64,000 nucleotides of DNA. Source: Bagarius yarrelli (lineage: Eukaryota > Chordata > Actinopteri > Siluriformes > Sisoridae). Under the pieces are notes generated by a model, which ran no database searches, was not told the DNA's origin, and worked only from the letters and a program-made list of their open reading frames with translations. Positions within the stretch are counted from its first letter, which is position 1; the number at the start of each line of letters is the position of its first letter. The stretch covers positions 965,268-1,029,267 of the forward strand of contig VCAZ01000003.1 in NCBI GenBank assembly GCA_005784505.1, read 5' to 3'. Made by a program: the position numbers and the translations under genes. Shown here in pieces: positions 23,318 to 34,795 of the stretch.

Positions 23318-23505
23318 TAATTTTCTAAGAGCAAATGATCACAACTGCCAATAATCGGCAATGAACGTGCCGAACTCGCCATCAAAAACAACAGATTTTA
23401 GTGTAGGATTATAAAAATCTTTTAGGATTTCAAAATTTGTCTCAGACGACCAAATCAGGGCGGAAATCACACAGTATAAGCCCGGATTTAGACTATTTTA
23501 AGGTT
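23318..23505 (+). repeat. Interspersed repeat R3, copy 2
   Basis: Contains AACAACAGATTTTAGTGTAG, TTTAGGATTTCAAAATTTGT, AGACGACCAAATC and ACAGTATAAGCCCGG, colinear with 59262-59425 and inverse to 10630-10830. Confidence 0.6.
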
Positions 23506-23599
23506 TCTAATGATTATTTCTTCCTCTTAGATTTGTAAATGTGGCAGCAGGTTTTATTTGTGTTCAACCAGACTGCTGTTTTATCCAGGCTGAATGCTC

Positions 23600-24220
23600 T
23601 GAATCTCTGTCTCTGTAAAATAATGTGTATTCCATTAGTTAATGACGCACCTTAAGAGTACAGGAGTGTACTTTGTGGCCTTAGCAGGGATTATTAAAAG
23701 CTGCGCTTCAGCATTTCCTTAACGCCCTCTGCAGCCGCATGCATTGTTATCCACAGGTGCTAATGATAATGTGGCCCCTTTAAGTACACAACCCATTTAG
23801 CCTAGTGCCAGTAAATGACTTGATTAGATTCTTTTTCAAGCTGTTACCATTGTTTGGCTTATAACCATTTTCTCTGTCAATAAGTCTGACACTTTAACAA
23901 TCCTCCCAGTGTTTGCTCCAATCTTGCTAAGCAAACATTGCTGGTTTGGTCCCTGGAGCTAAGCGCTGAGACCACCTGGTTCTTCCAGCAGGGTCTGTGA
24001 TTAATAAAACTTACACGAGTGTCTTGTTATTCTCGGCTGGTGTGGTTTTTTCGTTTTTCCGTTTAGGTTGGCATATTGACACAAGGGCGGCCTCTCTCTG
24101 CAGGACGGACACGGAGGTCTGGAACCCAACCGGATGCCCAGAGACCACGCGGTTCTCAGTCATGATGGGATAAATAGAGGTTTTTACTTTTAATTGCAGC
24201 GGCTTTGAATTAAATACTTG
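23600..24220. promoter_or_regulatory. Candidate cis-regulatory island, large
   Basis: About 600 bp without recognised repeats. It is rich in developmental-type motifs: CCATTAGTTAATGACG, GGGATTATTAAAAG, CATTGTTATCC, CAGGTGCTAATGATAATG, ACTTGATTAGATTC, a SOX-like CATTGTTT (23848-23855) and GTGATTAATAAAAC. Motif density is high and no long open frame is present. One of the best enhancer candidates here. Confidence 0.42.
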
Positions 24221-24371
24221 CTGACAAGGTCAGCGCATACTGATGTACTATTAGACAGACAGCCACAGCTCTCTCCATACACACACACACACACACACAC
24301 ACAAAAGTGTCTTTTTTATATAACCAAATTTGATGTAGTGTTTTACAATGTAGTATATACTTTCTAAAATT

Positions 24372-24735
24372 ATTTATTCATTCATCTTCAATACCCACTT
24401 AATCCCCAATTCAGGGTCATGGGGATCTGCTGGATTTTATCCCAGCCGTCTCTGGAAGGGTGAAAGACAGAGGGGGTACACCCTGGACAGGTCACCAATC
24501 CATCACAGGGCCACACACACTCCTATGGGCAATTTAGAATCACCAATTAACCTAAAATACATGTTTTTGGACTGTGTGAGGAAACCGGAAAACCTGGTTA
24601 GTAAACCAGAGTAAACCACGCAAGCACTGGGAGAACATGCCAACTCCACACAGAAAGGCCCCTGCAGGGGAATCTAACCCAGGCCTTCTTGCTCTGAAGC
24701 AACTGTGCTAATCACTAAAGCCAGTACCGTCCCAT
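24372..24735 (-). mobile_element. V-SINE-like element, near full length
   Basis: Read on the minus strand: a tRNA-like head (GATTAGCACAGTTGCTTCAG with GGGTTAGATTCCCC), then the conserved central region (GGAGTTGGCATGTTCTCCCA, CACAGTCCAAAAACATG). The 3' module with GGGATAAAATCCAGCAG and an AATGAATAAATAA tail follows. This is the most complete copy of the family in the window. Confidence 0.75.
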
Positions 24736-24869
24736 TGTATTGAACACAATCTTTAACGTACAGTAAAAAATAAATATTGAAACTAAAATATAAAACTAAT
24801 ATTTGACATTCTAAACCAACCTAAAAACATTTTTATATACAATTTAATCAGTCTAATAAATACATAAGA

Positions 24870-25180
24870 GAAGTCAGGTCACTTTTATTTCTATAGCGCT
24901 TTTAACAGTAGAAATTGTGTCAAAGCAGCTTTACAGAATCAAATCATATAAAACAATATTAATACTCACTAAAACACTTAGTTTAGTTTAATTAATATAA
25001 CCAGGTTCAGTCAGGGTTGGGTGTGGCAGTTCTTCTCTGACCAGATAAACCAGCAGGTTATTTGATGCTGCACTAAAGTTTCTGTGGTCTTGTCTGGATG
25101 GCTGTCTAGAAGACAAGATCATCACTGGAAAACTGCCTCTGGGGCTTATTGTCTCGAGTGCTGATCTACCCACTGGGCAA
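24870..25180 (-). mobile_element. L2-clade LINE 3' UTR fragment
   Basis: Reverse copy of the 3' module AAAGCGCTATAGAAATAAAA followed by GTGACCTGAC, with GTAAAGCTGCTTTGACACAA and GGTTTATCTGGTCAGAGAAG. It is homologous to the 3' end of the RT relic at 26955-28262. Confidence 0.65.
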
Positions 25181-26465
25181 ATAAATAAAGTATATACTCA
25201 AACATATCATGCATCCAAAAAAATGGTCCTTGGCCAAATTAAATAAACAAAAATAAAAAATACATTACAAATAATGAATAAATCTTGTACAGCATGTACT
25301 GTACTAAACATTTACTACATCACTTATCATCATTTATTATAAACCAGCACTACTGGGCGTTTTGGTTTGCTTTTCTAAGCCCAAGCCCAAGTGTTGATCA
25401 TTTTGGTTTGTGGTAATAAGGAGCACACTTTAAGTGTCTTTATAATTACACTACATTACAGTCTCTTTTACCCACCCAGTGCTGTCACTCAGTGTTTACA
25501 TGGGAGTGCACAATCTCAGCTATTCACTTCATAACATCCAATTAACTCGATGTCGGTGTTGTGTTTAAATAAAACAAAATGGAGACTTTCTTCCTAAAAA
25601 GCCGCGAGACCCACCGCCATGATGTGGGTGGTGTGTGGGCCACAATGTCCAAATGTTTATGACACTTGCACTTGCAAATGCTTGCATGATTTGCGTGTGT
25701 GTGCGAGAAAGTAAGAGAGAGAGTTTTCCAGCTTGTAAGGGAGTGGTGTTGGGTGTCATGGACAGACCGAAAATTGCTGATCTTGGCACACCCGCCTCAT
25801 TTTTCTCTGTATTTTACTCCACCATAAAGAGGTAAAGATGTTTGTAAGGAGGTTCTAGATAAAACCCTTCATGATGAATTTCTCCCTTTAGTATTTTACA
25901 TCCAACTTTGTGTTTCATTCGATCGCAGTTTGTGTCAGCTCCTTTAGAAGGACCTCTTTTAAAAGGGTTCCTCTGAATAAAAAAATACACCCATTTCAAT
26001 TTACATTTTACATTTAACTCCTTTCCCACCTTTAAAGAATAGAATAGAGGCTATTATTTGTCACTAATATATTACAGCAAAGTAAAACATGGCCGTTTGT
26101 AGACTTTTTGGCACCACAGGCCAGATTACTAGTGTATATTCAGTCACCCCACCCACCCACTCCCACAATGCACCGGCACCACACCATACAAACCATTCGC
26201 AAACTTCCACAAAACAGATTTTTCAATTGTTTCATTATTTATGTGATAAATTATGTGAGCGTATACTGGCTTTCTACACCTCTATTTGTCATCCGCACCT
26301 GCTGTTTTTTGGGGGGTTTTTTTTGTATAAGACCTGGGCATTGGTGCCCCTTTTTTTGGGCTGGGCGGTGGTTGGGTCTGGCGTAGGCTGATTTTAACGA
26401 CATACATACTTTTGGGCCCCCAGAGGTCTGTTTTATTAATAGTAACAGTGCAGAATAGGTGTGGT
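25181..26465. other. Intergenic sequence
   Basis: Mostly unique. A GC-richer patch at 25580-25800 has ACTTGCAAATGCTTGCATGA motifs. A degraded AGAATAGAATAGAGGCTATT tail module is at 26036-26060. No gene is convincing in spite of several 70-100 aa open frames. Confidence 0.4.
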
Positions 26466-26655
26466 AGGGGAGAAGTGGTAATGCAGTGGTTAAGGTGTTG
26501 GACTGCTAATTGGAAGTTTGTGTGTTTGATTCCCGGAACCACCAAGTTGCCACTGTTGGGCCCTTAACCCCCAACCCCCAGTTGTATAAAGAGATAAATG
26601 TAAGTCTCTCTGGATAAGGGCGTCTGCCAAATGCTGTAAATGTAAATGTAAACTT
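26466..26655 (+). mobile_element. tRNA-headed SINE, near full length
   Basis: GTAATGCAGTGGTTAAGGTG, GTTTGATTCCCGGAACC, CCACTGTTGGGCCC, and an intact tail GATAAGGGCGTCTGCCAAAT ending in TGTAAATGTAAATG. A reverse partial copy follows at about 26735-26840. Confidence 0.85.
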
Positions 26656-26954
26656 CGGATTTTTCATAGTGTAAATAGACAAAAAAGTTCAGATTTGTGA
26701 AGTGAATGTTTCCTTTCACTGAAAACTCATTCATAGCATCTTACATTTATTCGACTGAGCCTTTAAATGTTAAGGGTCTTGCTCCAGGTTTCCAGCAGTG
26801 GCAGCTTGGTGATTCTGATCAGAGTTCTTAAGTATTGAGTTACTACTTTCTCAAAAAAATTTAAACAAGTAGATAATGGCAGCTTTTATGTTTAAATCTT
26901 TATGTAAAACCACATACACTTAGAAACATTATTTTTTTTTATTATAACATTTTG

Positions 26955-28262
26955 AAGTCAAGTCATTAGTCATTATTTCATTAGCATAAAAGCAGCTTTA
27001 CAGAAATACAACAGAGACGACAATAGTAAATATTCATTAGAACAGTCAATTTAATTGATATCCATAAATTTAAAGTCCCCATCTAAGCAAGCCAGAGGCA
27101 ACGGCGGCAAGGAACCAAAACTCCATCAGTGACAAAATGGAGAAAAAATCTTGGGAGAACCAGGCTCAGTCGGGGGTCACTTCTCCTCTGACCAGATAAA
27201 CCAGTAGGTTACCCATGCTGCAGGAAAGTTTACATGGTCTTGTCTGGATGGCCGTTTAGAAGACAAGAGAAACTGCCTTATTGTCTCCAAGTGATGGTGG
27301 CAACGGTGAGCTTGGAATAACAAAGAACAGACATGTTACCGTAGATGCAATTTGACTGGTGATAAACAAATTTATTATGTGTTATTAGTAGTGTTTCCCG
27401 GTTCCGGTTGACCTGACTATTGCAGCCTGATAATCCTTTAAGGGACTTAAATAATAAAAATGTGTGTATAATGTGTAGATCAGGTTAAAGAGATGTGTCT
27501 TTAATCTAGTTTTAAACAAGAGTGTGTCTGCCTCCCGAACAGTGCAGGGTAAATTATTCTAAAGTTTAGGCACTAGATACGAGAAGGATCTGCCACCTGC
27601 AGTTGATTTAGTTATTCTAGGTATAATCAAATTGCCTGAGTCCTGAGAGGACGTGGAGGACTATAATAGGATAGGAGCTCACTCAGGTACCAAGGTGTTT
27701 AACCATTTAGGGCTTTATAAGTAATTAACAAGGTTTTAAAATTTATTCGATATTTAATAGGGAGCCAATGCAGTGTTGACAGTTAATATGATCATATTTT
27801 TTTGGTTCTAGTAAGAACCAAACGCTGCTGCGTTTCGGACCAGCTGAAGTTTGAACAATCACCCAGTAAAGTGTTACAATAGTCTAATCTTGAGGTCATG
27901 AATGCATGAACTAAAATTTCTGCATTTGACCTTGAGAGCATAGGTCGTAGTTTAGATATTTTTTAGGATGATAAAATGCATTATTACAAATGCTGGAAAT
28001 GTGGCTCTCAAAGGAGAGATTACTTTCTCAAAAAAGCACACCTAAGTTCCTAACTAACAATGAAGGGTTGACAGAGCAGCCATCAAGTGTAGGCTTTATT
28101 GCCGATAATTATAATTACACTCTATTTAACACCTGTTTTTTCAGGATTCAGCATTAAGAAATTTTTTTGTTATCCAGTTTTTTATATCAGCTATACATTT
28201 AGTTAGTTTTTCAAATTGGTAAGTTTCGACAGGTTGCGAAGAAATATATAGCTGATGTTTTA
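26955..28262 (-). pseudogene. L2-clade LINE: degenerate reverse transcriptase C-terminus and 3' UTR
   Basis: Minus-strand relic of about 1.3 kb. The upstream end (28141-28259) encodes a piece of RT in which QLYISSQPVETYQFEKLTKC and the DIKNW motif are readable, as in fish L2/jockey-like elements. Further on, with many stops and shifts, come fragments resembling RLL...NAAA, AGGRSFSYL.PKL.NNLP and EADTLLFKTRLKTHLFNL. The 3' UTR (26955-27480) ends with the GACTTGACTTC tail. The element is 5'-truncated and inactive. Confidence 0.75.
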
Positions 28263-28284
28263 AAACCTTTCCCCTTTTGTTTTG

Positions 28285-28764
28285 AACAGGGATGCTGTGT
28301 TCTGCAGATGATTCAGAATGCAGCTGCACGTGTTGTTTTAAACCTACCAAAGTTTTCACTCACCACCCCACTCCACTGGCTCCCAGTAGCTGCACGCATC
28401 AGATTCAAAACACTGATGCTTGCCTACAAAGCCAAAAACCGAGCAGCACCCTTTTACCTCCAAGCACTTACACTCCTCGCATACCACCACGCTCCCTCAG
28501 ATCCACAAGTACTGCTCGACTAGTCCCACTGTTCCCTAGGACACAAGGAAGATCTGCCTCAATACTTTTCTCTGTTCTGATACCAAGGTGATGAAATGAA
28601 CCTCCCATCAATTTCAGAACAGCAGAGTCACTTTCTGTCCTCAAGAGACAGTTTTTGTGGTTGTTACACTTTGATTTGTGATCTATTGTACTAGTATTGA
28701 GCTGTTCAGTGATGCGTGTACGTCGCTGGACAAGAGCGTCTGCCAAATGCTGTAAATGTAAATG
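28285..28764 (+). pseudogene. LINE 3' end with SINE-sharing tail, copy 1
   Basis: Encodes the RT C-terminal segment LQMIQNAAARVVLNLPKFSL, then HWLPVAARIRFKTLMLAYKA, before stops and shifts. It ends in ACGTCGCTGGACAAGAGCGT and TGTAAATGTAAATG, the same tail as the SINEs here. It lies head to head with the L2 relic on its left. Other copies are at 49841-50172 (minus) and 51596-51960 (plus). Confidence 0.7.
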
Positions 28765-28884
28765 TTATAATGTGCAGACCATTTATCTGGACTATTTAAA
28801 ACCCATCTTTGCCTTTGTCCATTTAACCCCCAAATTATTATGGTTTAAGTTTTATCTGTTTGATAATGTATTACTAAGCATGTC

Positions 28885-29092
28885 TGTGGGCAAGATTTGG
28901 CTCATGTTTAAGGTGATGGCCTACCAACCCAAATATTGTGGGTTCAATTCCGAACTCCACCAAGGTTCCGTTGCTGGGCCCCTGAGCCAGCCCTTAACCT
29001 CCAATTTCTCAGTTATATAAATGATAAAATGATAAATGTACGTTGCTCTGGATAAGGGCATCTGTCAGATGCTGTAAATGTTTGCAACATAT
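28885..29092 (+). mobile_element. tRNA-headed SINE
   Basis: GGCTCATGTTTAAGGTGATGG, GGGTTCAATTCCGAACTCC, CGTTGCTGGGCCCCTGAG and GTACGTTGCTCTGGATAAGG in order. It lies about 120 bp after the LINE fragment that carries the same tail. Confidence 0.8.
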
Positions 29093-29360
29093 ATGTAATT
29101 TCAAACTATATGTTCTTTACATTTATCTTGGAATAGTGTTCCCGTAAAAGTTAGGTAGACATATATTAAGAAGAGAACCGTGTAAATGTTACATAAAGCC
29201 AACAGTCACTCCTACGCAGTAAAGCCTACAGAAAATCAGCAAGTTTCCTCTGCTGTGTATATTACTTAACAAGACAGTTGAGTGTAAATGACAAGATGGT
29301 TAAAAGAAACTTAAATATAAATATTTAAACATCATAGTAAAATAATACACTTAGAACTGT

Positions 29361-30442
29361 GGCTCCGCTCGAAATCATTTACTACTAGCAAATATGGTTA
29401 AATAAAGTATGTTGTATATAGCATGGTTATGAATAAAATCCACATCCTACACATACTACATCTGCTGTTTGTTTGTGCGTGCTGCGTTGTTACACAATGT
29501 TTGTTTAAAATTTAAGGATGTCTTATTTGTATTTTATATTCATAACAAAAATGTAAATGACCAATATTTTCTAATAAATCTATTTATTTTTCTAGTGGAA
29601 TTTTTGTTTAATATGACTAGCAAAGATTTACATTTTATTATTTGGATACTATTTTCACCTCCAGTAATCTGAAAGCTTCAAAATTCTTATTTTTTGCCTT
29701 TATTGATTGGACAGAGGAATGAAATGGTGAAGATAGAGGGAGAGGTGGGACCAGAAAGGACCCGAGCCAAAGTCAAACCCGTGTCGCCAAAGCGCAACAA
29801 TTTGCACATGTGGTCTTATAAATCCTTTATGTTTATTACAAATCATGGTATTTGTATTATCCTGTGATTTTATTTTTGTGTTATTACTTTATGTCTTGAA
29901 GTTACATTATAGGGTTAATTGGTACCTTTTTTGTTTGTTTTTGTCCTTTGTATATTCCTGTATTTGCAATTACTGTTTTTTTTAATAACATATAATAAAA
30001 AAAAAATAAAACATACAACATCCGCCATGTTGATATTATCACATGACATACAACGTCACAGCAGCGTAAATTTAGAGTTGGATAATAATTAACTTGGTTG
30101 ATATTAAACGAGTGCAATTTAAACAAAAGCAACAATGTGTTTGGATTCTGAAGAAATCCTGAAGAATTTTAAGCTACTTAAAACTTTTGAAATGTGCTGC
30201 GTCGTCGCTTTTTCGACACTTCCTCATGTGACACGTCATCTTTCCCGTGGCTTCATGGGATAATAAAGTTTATCTTATACATACTTCAAAATCCTAGTGG
30301 AAGTAGTAAATAATCCGGAAATATTTTGTGTACTGTAATTCGCATACTAACGATTCAGACATATTATTCACCTCGCATACTCAATTTCGCATACTATAAA
30401 TTCCATACTACTATTTGAAAGTATGCAATGTCAGACGGAGCC
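29361..30442. mobile_element. Putative nonautonomous DNA transposon, ~1.08 kb
   Basis: Left end GGCTCCGCTCGAAATCATTT; right end, reverse-complemented, GGCTCCGTCTGACATTGCAT. These are imperfect inverted termini of about 35-40 bp. Near the right end the string CGCATACT recurs (about 30341, 30375, 30387), typical of subterminal repeats. A degraded tRNA-like or other interspersed repeat (about 29690-29790) is nested inside. No transposase frame remains. Confidence 0.45.
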
Positions 30443-30445
30443 TAT

Positions 30446-30705
30446 GTCTTTTTTAAACTGTTGCTACCAGTCTGAAGCACACTTGTCTGGAATGTCTTTG
30501 TACTGTGTAATTTAGCAGTACATTATTTCTTCACTAGACCTAAAAGACACAAACACAGTTCCAGTATGACAATACCCCTGTATACAAAACCTCTGAACTC
30601 TATAAAGAGCTCCATGGGGTGTAGGGGATGAACTGTCTCTGACTCCAGCCCACGGAGCACCTTTGGAATGAACTAGAAACCGAGTATGTCACAAGGTGGA
30701 TCAAA
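30446..30705 (+). mobile_element. Tc1-like nonautonomous element fragment
   Basis: Contains GTCTGGAATGTCTTTGTACTG, CCAGTATGACAATACCCCTG and GGAGCACCTTTGGAATGAAC. These are parts of a Tc1-type transposase gene (the last encodes an EHLW-like motif), heavily degraded. Confidence 0.5.
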
Positions 30706-30999
30706 AATCTTTATACTGGACTAATAGTGTGCATTTATTATGCTCTGTTTAAAAATAACACAATATGAGGAAATTTTAATTAGAGACCTGGAAAAATTGG
30801 AGAGAGAGAGAGAAAGATTGATACTCTCTGGTGTGATGACATCATCATGCAACATGAAAAACATCAGCGATCTACACCCAATATTGACATTGTTGCTGAG
30901 AGAGTGTATACAAATGCCATAGCTATTCAGACTTTGATCAATTTTTTAAATTTCCTGCTTTAATGCTACACCTTAAACGTCTTTCCGAGAACTCCAACT

Positions 31000-31153
31000 G
31001 CAATCCTGGTGCATTAGGTTAAAAATTAATGAGCTTGTCGATAGAGGAGCATTAAGTTACTTTTTAACTGAACGCCTCGTTAAATATTCAATCTCGGTGA
31101 AGCAAACACTAGATTCTCATACCTTTAGTCATGCCTCCCTGTCTTGTCCCAGC

Positions 31154-31186
<33 letters not shown>

Positions 31187-31460
31187 GTATCAATTCCTCT
31201 GCCTTGTTTGTATATCAAAAACTTTAAGCCTAATTGGAATTTCTGCTGATGACTTCAAGCCGGCATTGTGCTTGCCGAATAGTCTAACAACAGGAGAAAA
31301 AGGGAGGAGAAAGAGAAAGGAAGAAGAGAGAGGAGAGAGAGAGAAGGAAGAGATATGCTAATTAGAAACCTACTTTATTGTGTGTCTGACTAACCAATTA
31401 AGGCTGGAGGCATCGCCATCAAAATGTGCACTAGAACGAGGGAGTTTTTTGACCCTCTAA
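31000..31460. promoter_or_regulatory. Candidate cis-regulatory island
   Basis: Unique sequence with AAAAATTAATGAGC, TATATCAAAAACTTTAAGCC, GCCTAATTGGAATTTC, TATGCTAATTAG (31354-31365) and CTAACCAATTAAGGCTGGAGG. It is interrupted by a GT run (31156-31184) and a GA-rich stretch (about 31292-31350). Confidence 0.38.
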
Positions 31461-32477
31461 GGCTGCATTTACCCTGCAGGGTCTTGATGTCCAATACTGA
31501 TTTGGTGACTATATCCGAATTACATCATCTTTTAAAAAAATGACCCGTAACCGATATCTGCATTTACACTATAAATAGCAAAATAACACGAGGTAGACGC
31601 ACTGACCGGAAAAGCTGTGTGATAACCTATGCATGCAATGGATTGATTTGAAATGATTATTCAGTATGTTGTGTCCGCATTATTTAAAGGTTGGCAAAAC
31701 AATGCTTTTTTAAGACAGAAAAAAAGGAGAGGCCTTGTTGCAGCCTGGCTAAATGTAGCATTGCTCGCTAAATTATACAATATATAGCTTTTTTCCTAAT
31801 AGTACATTATTTTTTTTAATTTGCTTGCAGACAAAACAGACGTTACGTAAATAAAATTAATTAAATATCAATATACAGTTGCGCTAAGTTCTAGATATCG
31901 CTGTTTAAGTCCACCTAAGTTGAAGTCATGTGCCACCATTGCCTATTCAGTGATGTTCAACTCGCATTGACTGGTGAAAAAACAATCTGTCTGCTTACAT
32001 GACATGTATCTGATTTATATCCGATTTATTTCCACATTTGAATAAAGCCCAAAACCGATCTAAATATATTGAAATCCATGTGATTTATTCCTTCTTATAC
32101 AATCATGGGTCATATTCCATCTGTGCCGCATTAGAGAAAATAAAATTAGCATTAGGTCACTTGGTCTATGCAGTGTAAATGCAACCTATTTGGCCAAATA
32201 CGCAAACAAGGGAAAAATGTGCCTTTACCTATTCCTGTTCCTATTGGATATTCAGGATTCTAAACCGGCTTAAAATAGATTTTGGGGGACAAAAAAAGAG
32301 AGGCATAAATCCAATGGACTAAAAAGATCCTGCTAGTGATTTGTTGCCTAATTGTGTTCACCTGTACAATCTTAGTTATTAGTCATTTTATGTCTTTATG
32401 TGCTTTTTCACATGCACAAGTTGTTTTTATTCTGACTGAAAAATTCCAGTTGAGTGTTTACATAAGTTTTCATTTAA
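31461..32477. other. Unique intergenic sequence
   Basis: AT-rich. No gene, and no repeat I can name. Confidence 0.4.
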
Positions 32478-32757
32478 AGTGGTGGCTCATGGTTAAGATT
32501 TTGGACTACCAACCCGAAGATTGTGGGTTTGATTCCCAGCTCCACCAAGCTACCACTGCTGTGCCCCTGAGCAAGGGCCTTAGCCCCTAATTGCTCAGTT
32601 GTATAAATTAGATAAATGTAAGTCGCTCTGGATACATGACATGTGCCAACGATTTCAGTCTGAATAATTTTGTGACATAGGCACAGCTCATCTCTCATTC
32701 CAATTGCTCAGTTGTATAAAAGAGATAAATGTAAGTCGCTCTGAATAAGGACGAATA
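32478..32757 (+). mobile_element. tRNA-headed SINE plus second tail copy
   Basis: A full head and body (GGTTTGATTCCCAGCTCC, CACTGCTGTGCCCCTGAG) end with GTAAGTCGCTCTGGATAC near 32632. A second CAATTGCTCAGTTGTATAAA plus AAGTCGCTCTGAATAAGG tail follows at 32701-32755, a partial duplication of the 3' half. Confidence 0.8.
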
Positions 32758-33574
32758 AATAATTAGATTAAATGACAGGAATTTTATTATTTTCTTTGTT
32801 TTAATTATGTAAAGCTGCGTCAATCAAATACACTAATAATGTCATTGTGTTGCTCTTAAGCATGGAAAAAGATGAAGCGTCAGAAGCAGAGCTTTTCTGT
32901 AGCGATGCTTTGCTACAAGCCATGATTTCTGGTCCCTACCCACCATTCCGAACTTCAGAAGCTTGTAAATAAAAGTCTGTGATAAGATTGTGGTAAGAGT
33001 TGTGCTATTAAAATTTATCGACATGGAAAAAAAAATACATAAATCTTTTGCATGACGCTCCGGTCATTTCCTGAAAAATTGACATAATTACCAAAGAAAT
33101 GACGTCAAGACCGGGCGAAGTAACTGGAATAAGGCGTATACGTGATAACATTTTTATTTAATTAGTTTGTGAATAGGTTTATGCACCCCCTCTCCCCAAC
33201 CTGATTGAAATCCTAATGGGGTTGGGCATTTTTATTCTTGTTGAGGTGTTTAGATGAAGCTTTTTCATTCTGATTGGATACAGAATACAAGGCAAACCAT
33301 AAACTATAAGCATGACTAGCGGTCAAAACAACACACAAACACAATTCTAACAAACATTTCAAAATAAGGCATTGAAACATTGGAAGATTTGTAATGGGGT
33401 TAATGAGTGATTAAAGTGCGGCATGCTGAGGCTGATGGGAAATGAAGTTTAGTGCCCTTAAGGAGCTGGTTTATGATTGTCCTCATTACATATATATATA
33501 TTTGCCTGCATGGTAAAGTTTATTATACATATATCACACTTATGGATTTTTTCCATAAAAAGAACATGCTAAGT
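32758..33574. other. Unique intergenic sequence
   Basis: AT-rich, no gene or named repeat. AATGAAGTTTAGTGCCCTTA and flanking sequence at 33390-33490 look non-repetitive. Confidence 0.4.
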
Positions 33575-34020
33575 TTACATACCCAAAAATGACCAAACAG
33601 ATATTATTTTAACCCATTTCTTTGGGTAAGAAGTTTTACCCAATAAATTGTGTTATAAAATAACAGATTTTTTGGGTTATTTATTTATTTATTCATTTTT
33701 GTTTAGAATGGGATGCTATCATGCTACATTGATACAACGTTTATCTTTATAACTTGGACATGTACAGAGGAGGTATAGTGAATATATTGGTAGGAGGATG
33801 TTAAAAATAAAGTTACCAGGCAGAGGGCAAAAAGGAAGACCAATGAGGAGGTATATGGATGCGATAAACGAGGACATGAAGTTAGTGGGTGTGAGTGAAG
33901 AGGATGTGGAGAGCAGGGTTAGGTGGAGAGATTCACTGTGGCGACCCCTAAAAGGGAACAGCCGAAAGGATAGTTAAGAAAATTTACCCAGATATTGGAT
34001 ACAGGGAATAACCCAATGTT
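33575..34020. mobile_element. AACCCA-type MITE interrupted by RTE-like LINE 3' end
   Basis: Outer parts carry TTTTAACCCATTTCTTTGGG, TTTTTGGGTTATT and, on the right, AATAACCCAATG, as in fish AACCCA MITEs. Between them (33739-33975, plus) is CTTGGACATGTACAGAGGAG through CTGTGGCGACCCCTAAAAGG and AACAGCCGAAAGG. This is the 3' coding end of RTE-type LINEs, here full of stops. Confidence 0.5.
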
Positions 34021-34504
34021 TAGACGTTAGAGTGCAGTTTTCAAGATAAATTGGTGCTATAAAAGCCATCAGATGCTCTGTCTGGTGTTACCCCTAGCAC
34101 TATGGTAATCCATAGCTGTGCAGAAAAGCTGTTACTAGCACGCCCTGACCTTTAAAGCCACCCAGAATACGGCCTCTCGCTGACAGATAGGCGGTCAGTA
34201 GACGGTTTAATTCGGCATGTCCTTTTGACACGTGGCTCCAAAAAGCAAGAGTCTTTTTCAGTGAGCTCGGACCACCATGCTCGGACTACATGACACGCAC
34301 AACGTTTCTCTCATCATCTGTGTCAGGGATTAAAGTAGCAAATATGACCTGGTTTTAAACATCTTTTTTATAAATAGTGACCTTTGTGTACGCAAAAACG
34401 TTATTCTATGATGATGCAGTTTTTGTTATTACATTGTAATAACTATAAAATAAAGACAAAGGTTTTTGTAAGCCTTACTGTCACATCTACGGGTAGTTTT
34501 TTTT

Positions 34505-34795
34505 AAAAATATGCTATTCCAGATTTAGTCCCACTCTTACTCATATAATTACCACCATATTTTTGGAACAGCTTTTCACAAGATTAAGTCATGTAAATGA
34601 TTTGTATTCATTTAGCTACAATAGTATTAGTGAAATCAGGCACTAATTTGCAGTGAGGAGGCCGGGGTTCAGTCGGTGTTTCAGTTCATTCCAAAGGTGT
34701 TTAGTGGGGATGAGTCAGGGTTCTGTGCAGGACGGTCAAGTTCTTCCACTTCAACACAGAACCCACATTTATGTTTGTAAGCAACTTTTGCCTAT
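34505..34795 (+). mobile_element. Tc1-like nonautonomous element fragment
   Basis: TTTAGCTACAATAGTATTAG, GAGGAGGCCGGGGTTCAG, CATTCCAAAGGTGTTTAGTG and TCTGTGCAGGACGGTCAAG, colinear with the copies at 42.5 and 56.2 kb. The right part is missing. Confidence 0.6.

Noticed and set aside
26089..26391. Overlapping 92-100 aa plus-strand frames
   Set aside because: Same DNA in shifted frames, with low-complexity TTTTGGGG runs and no recognisable family.
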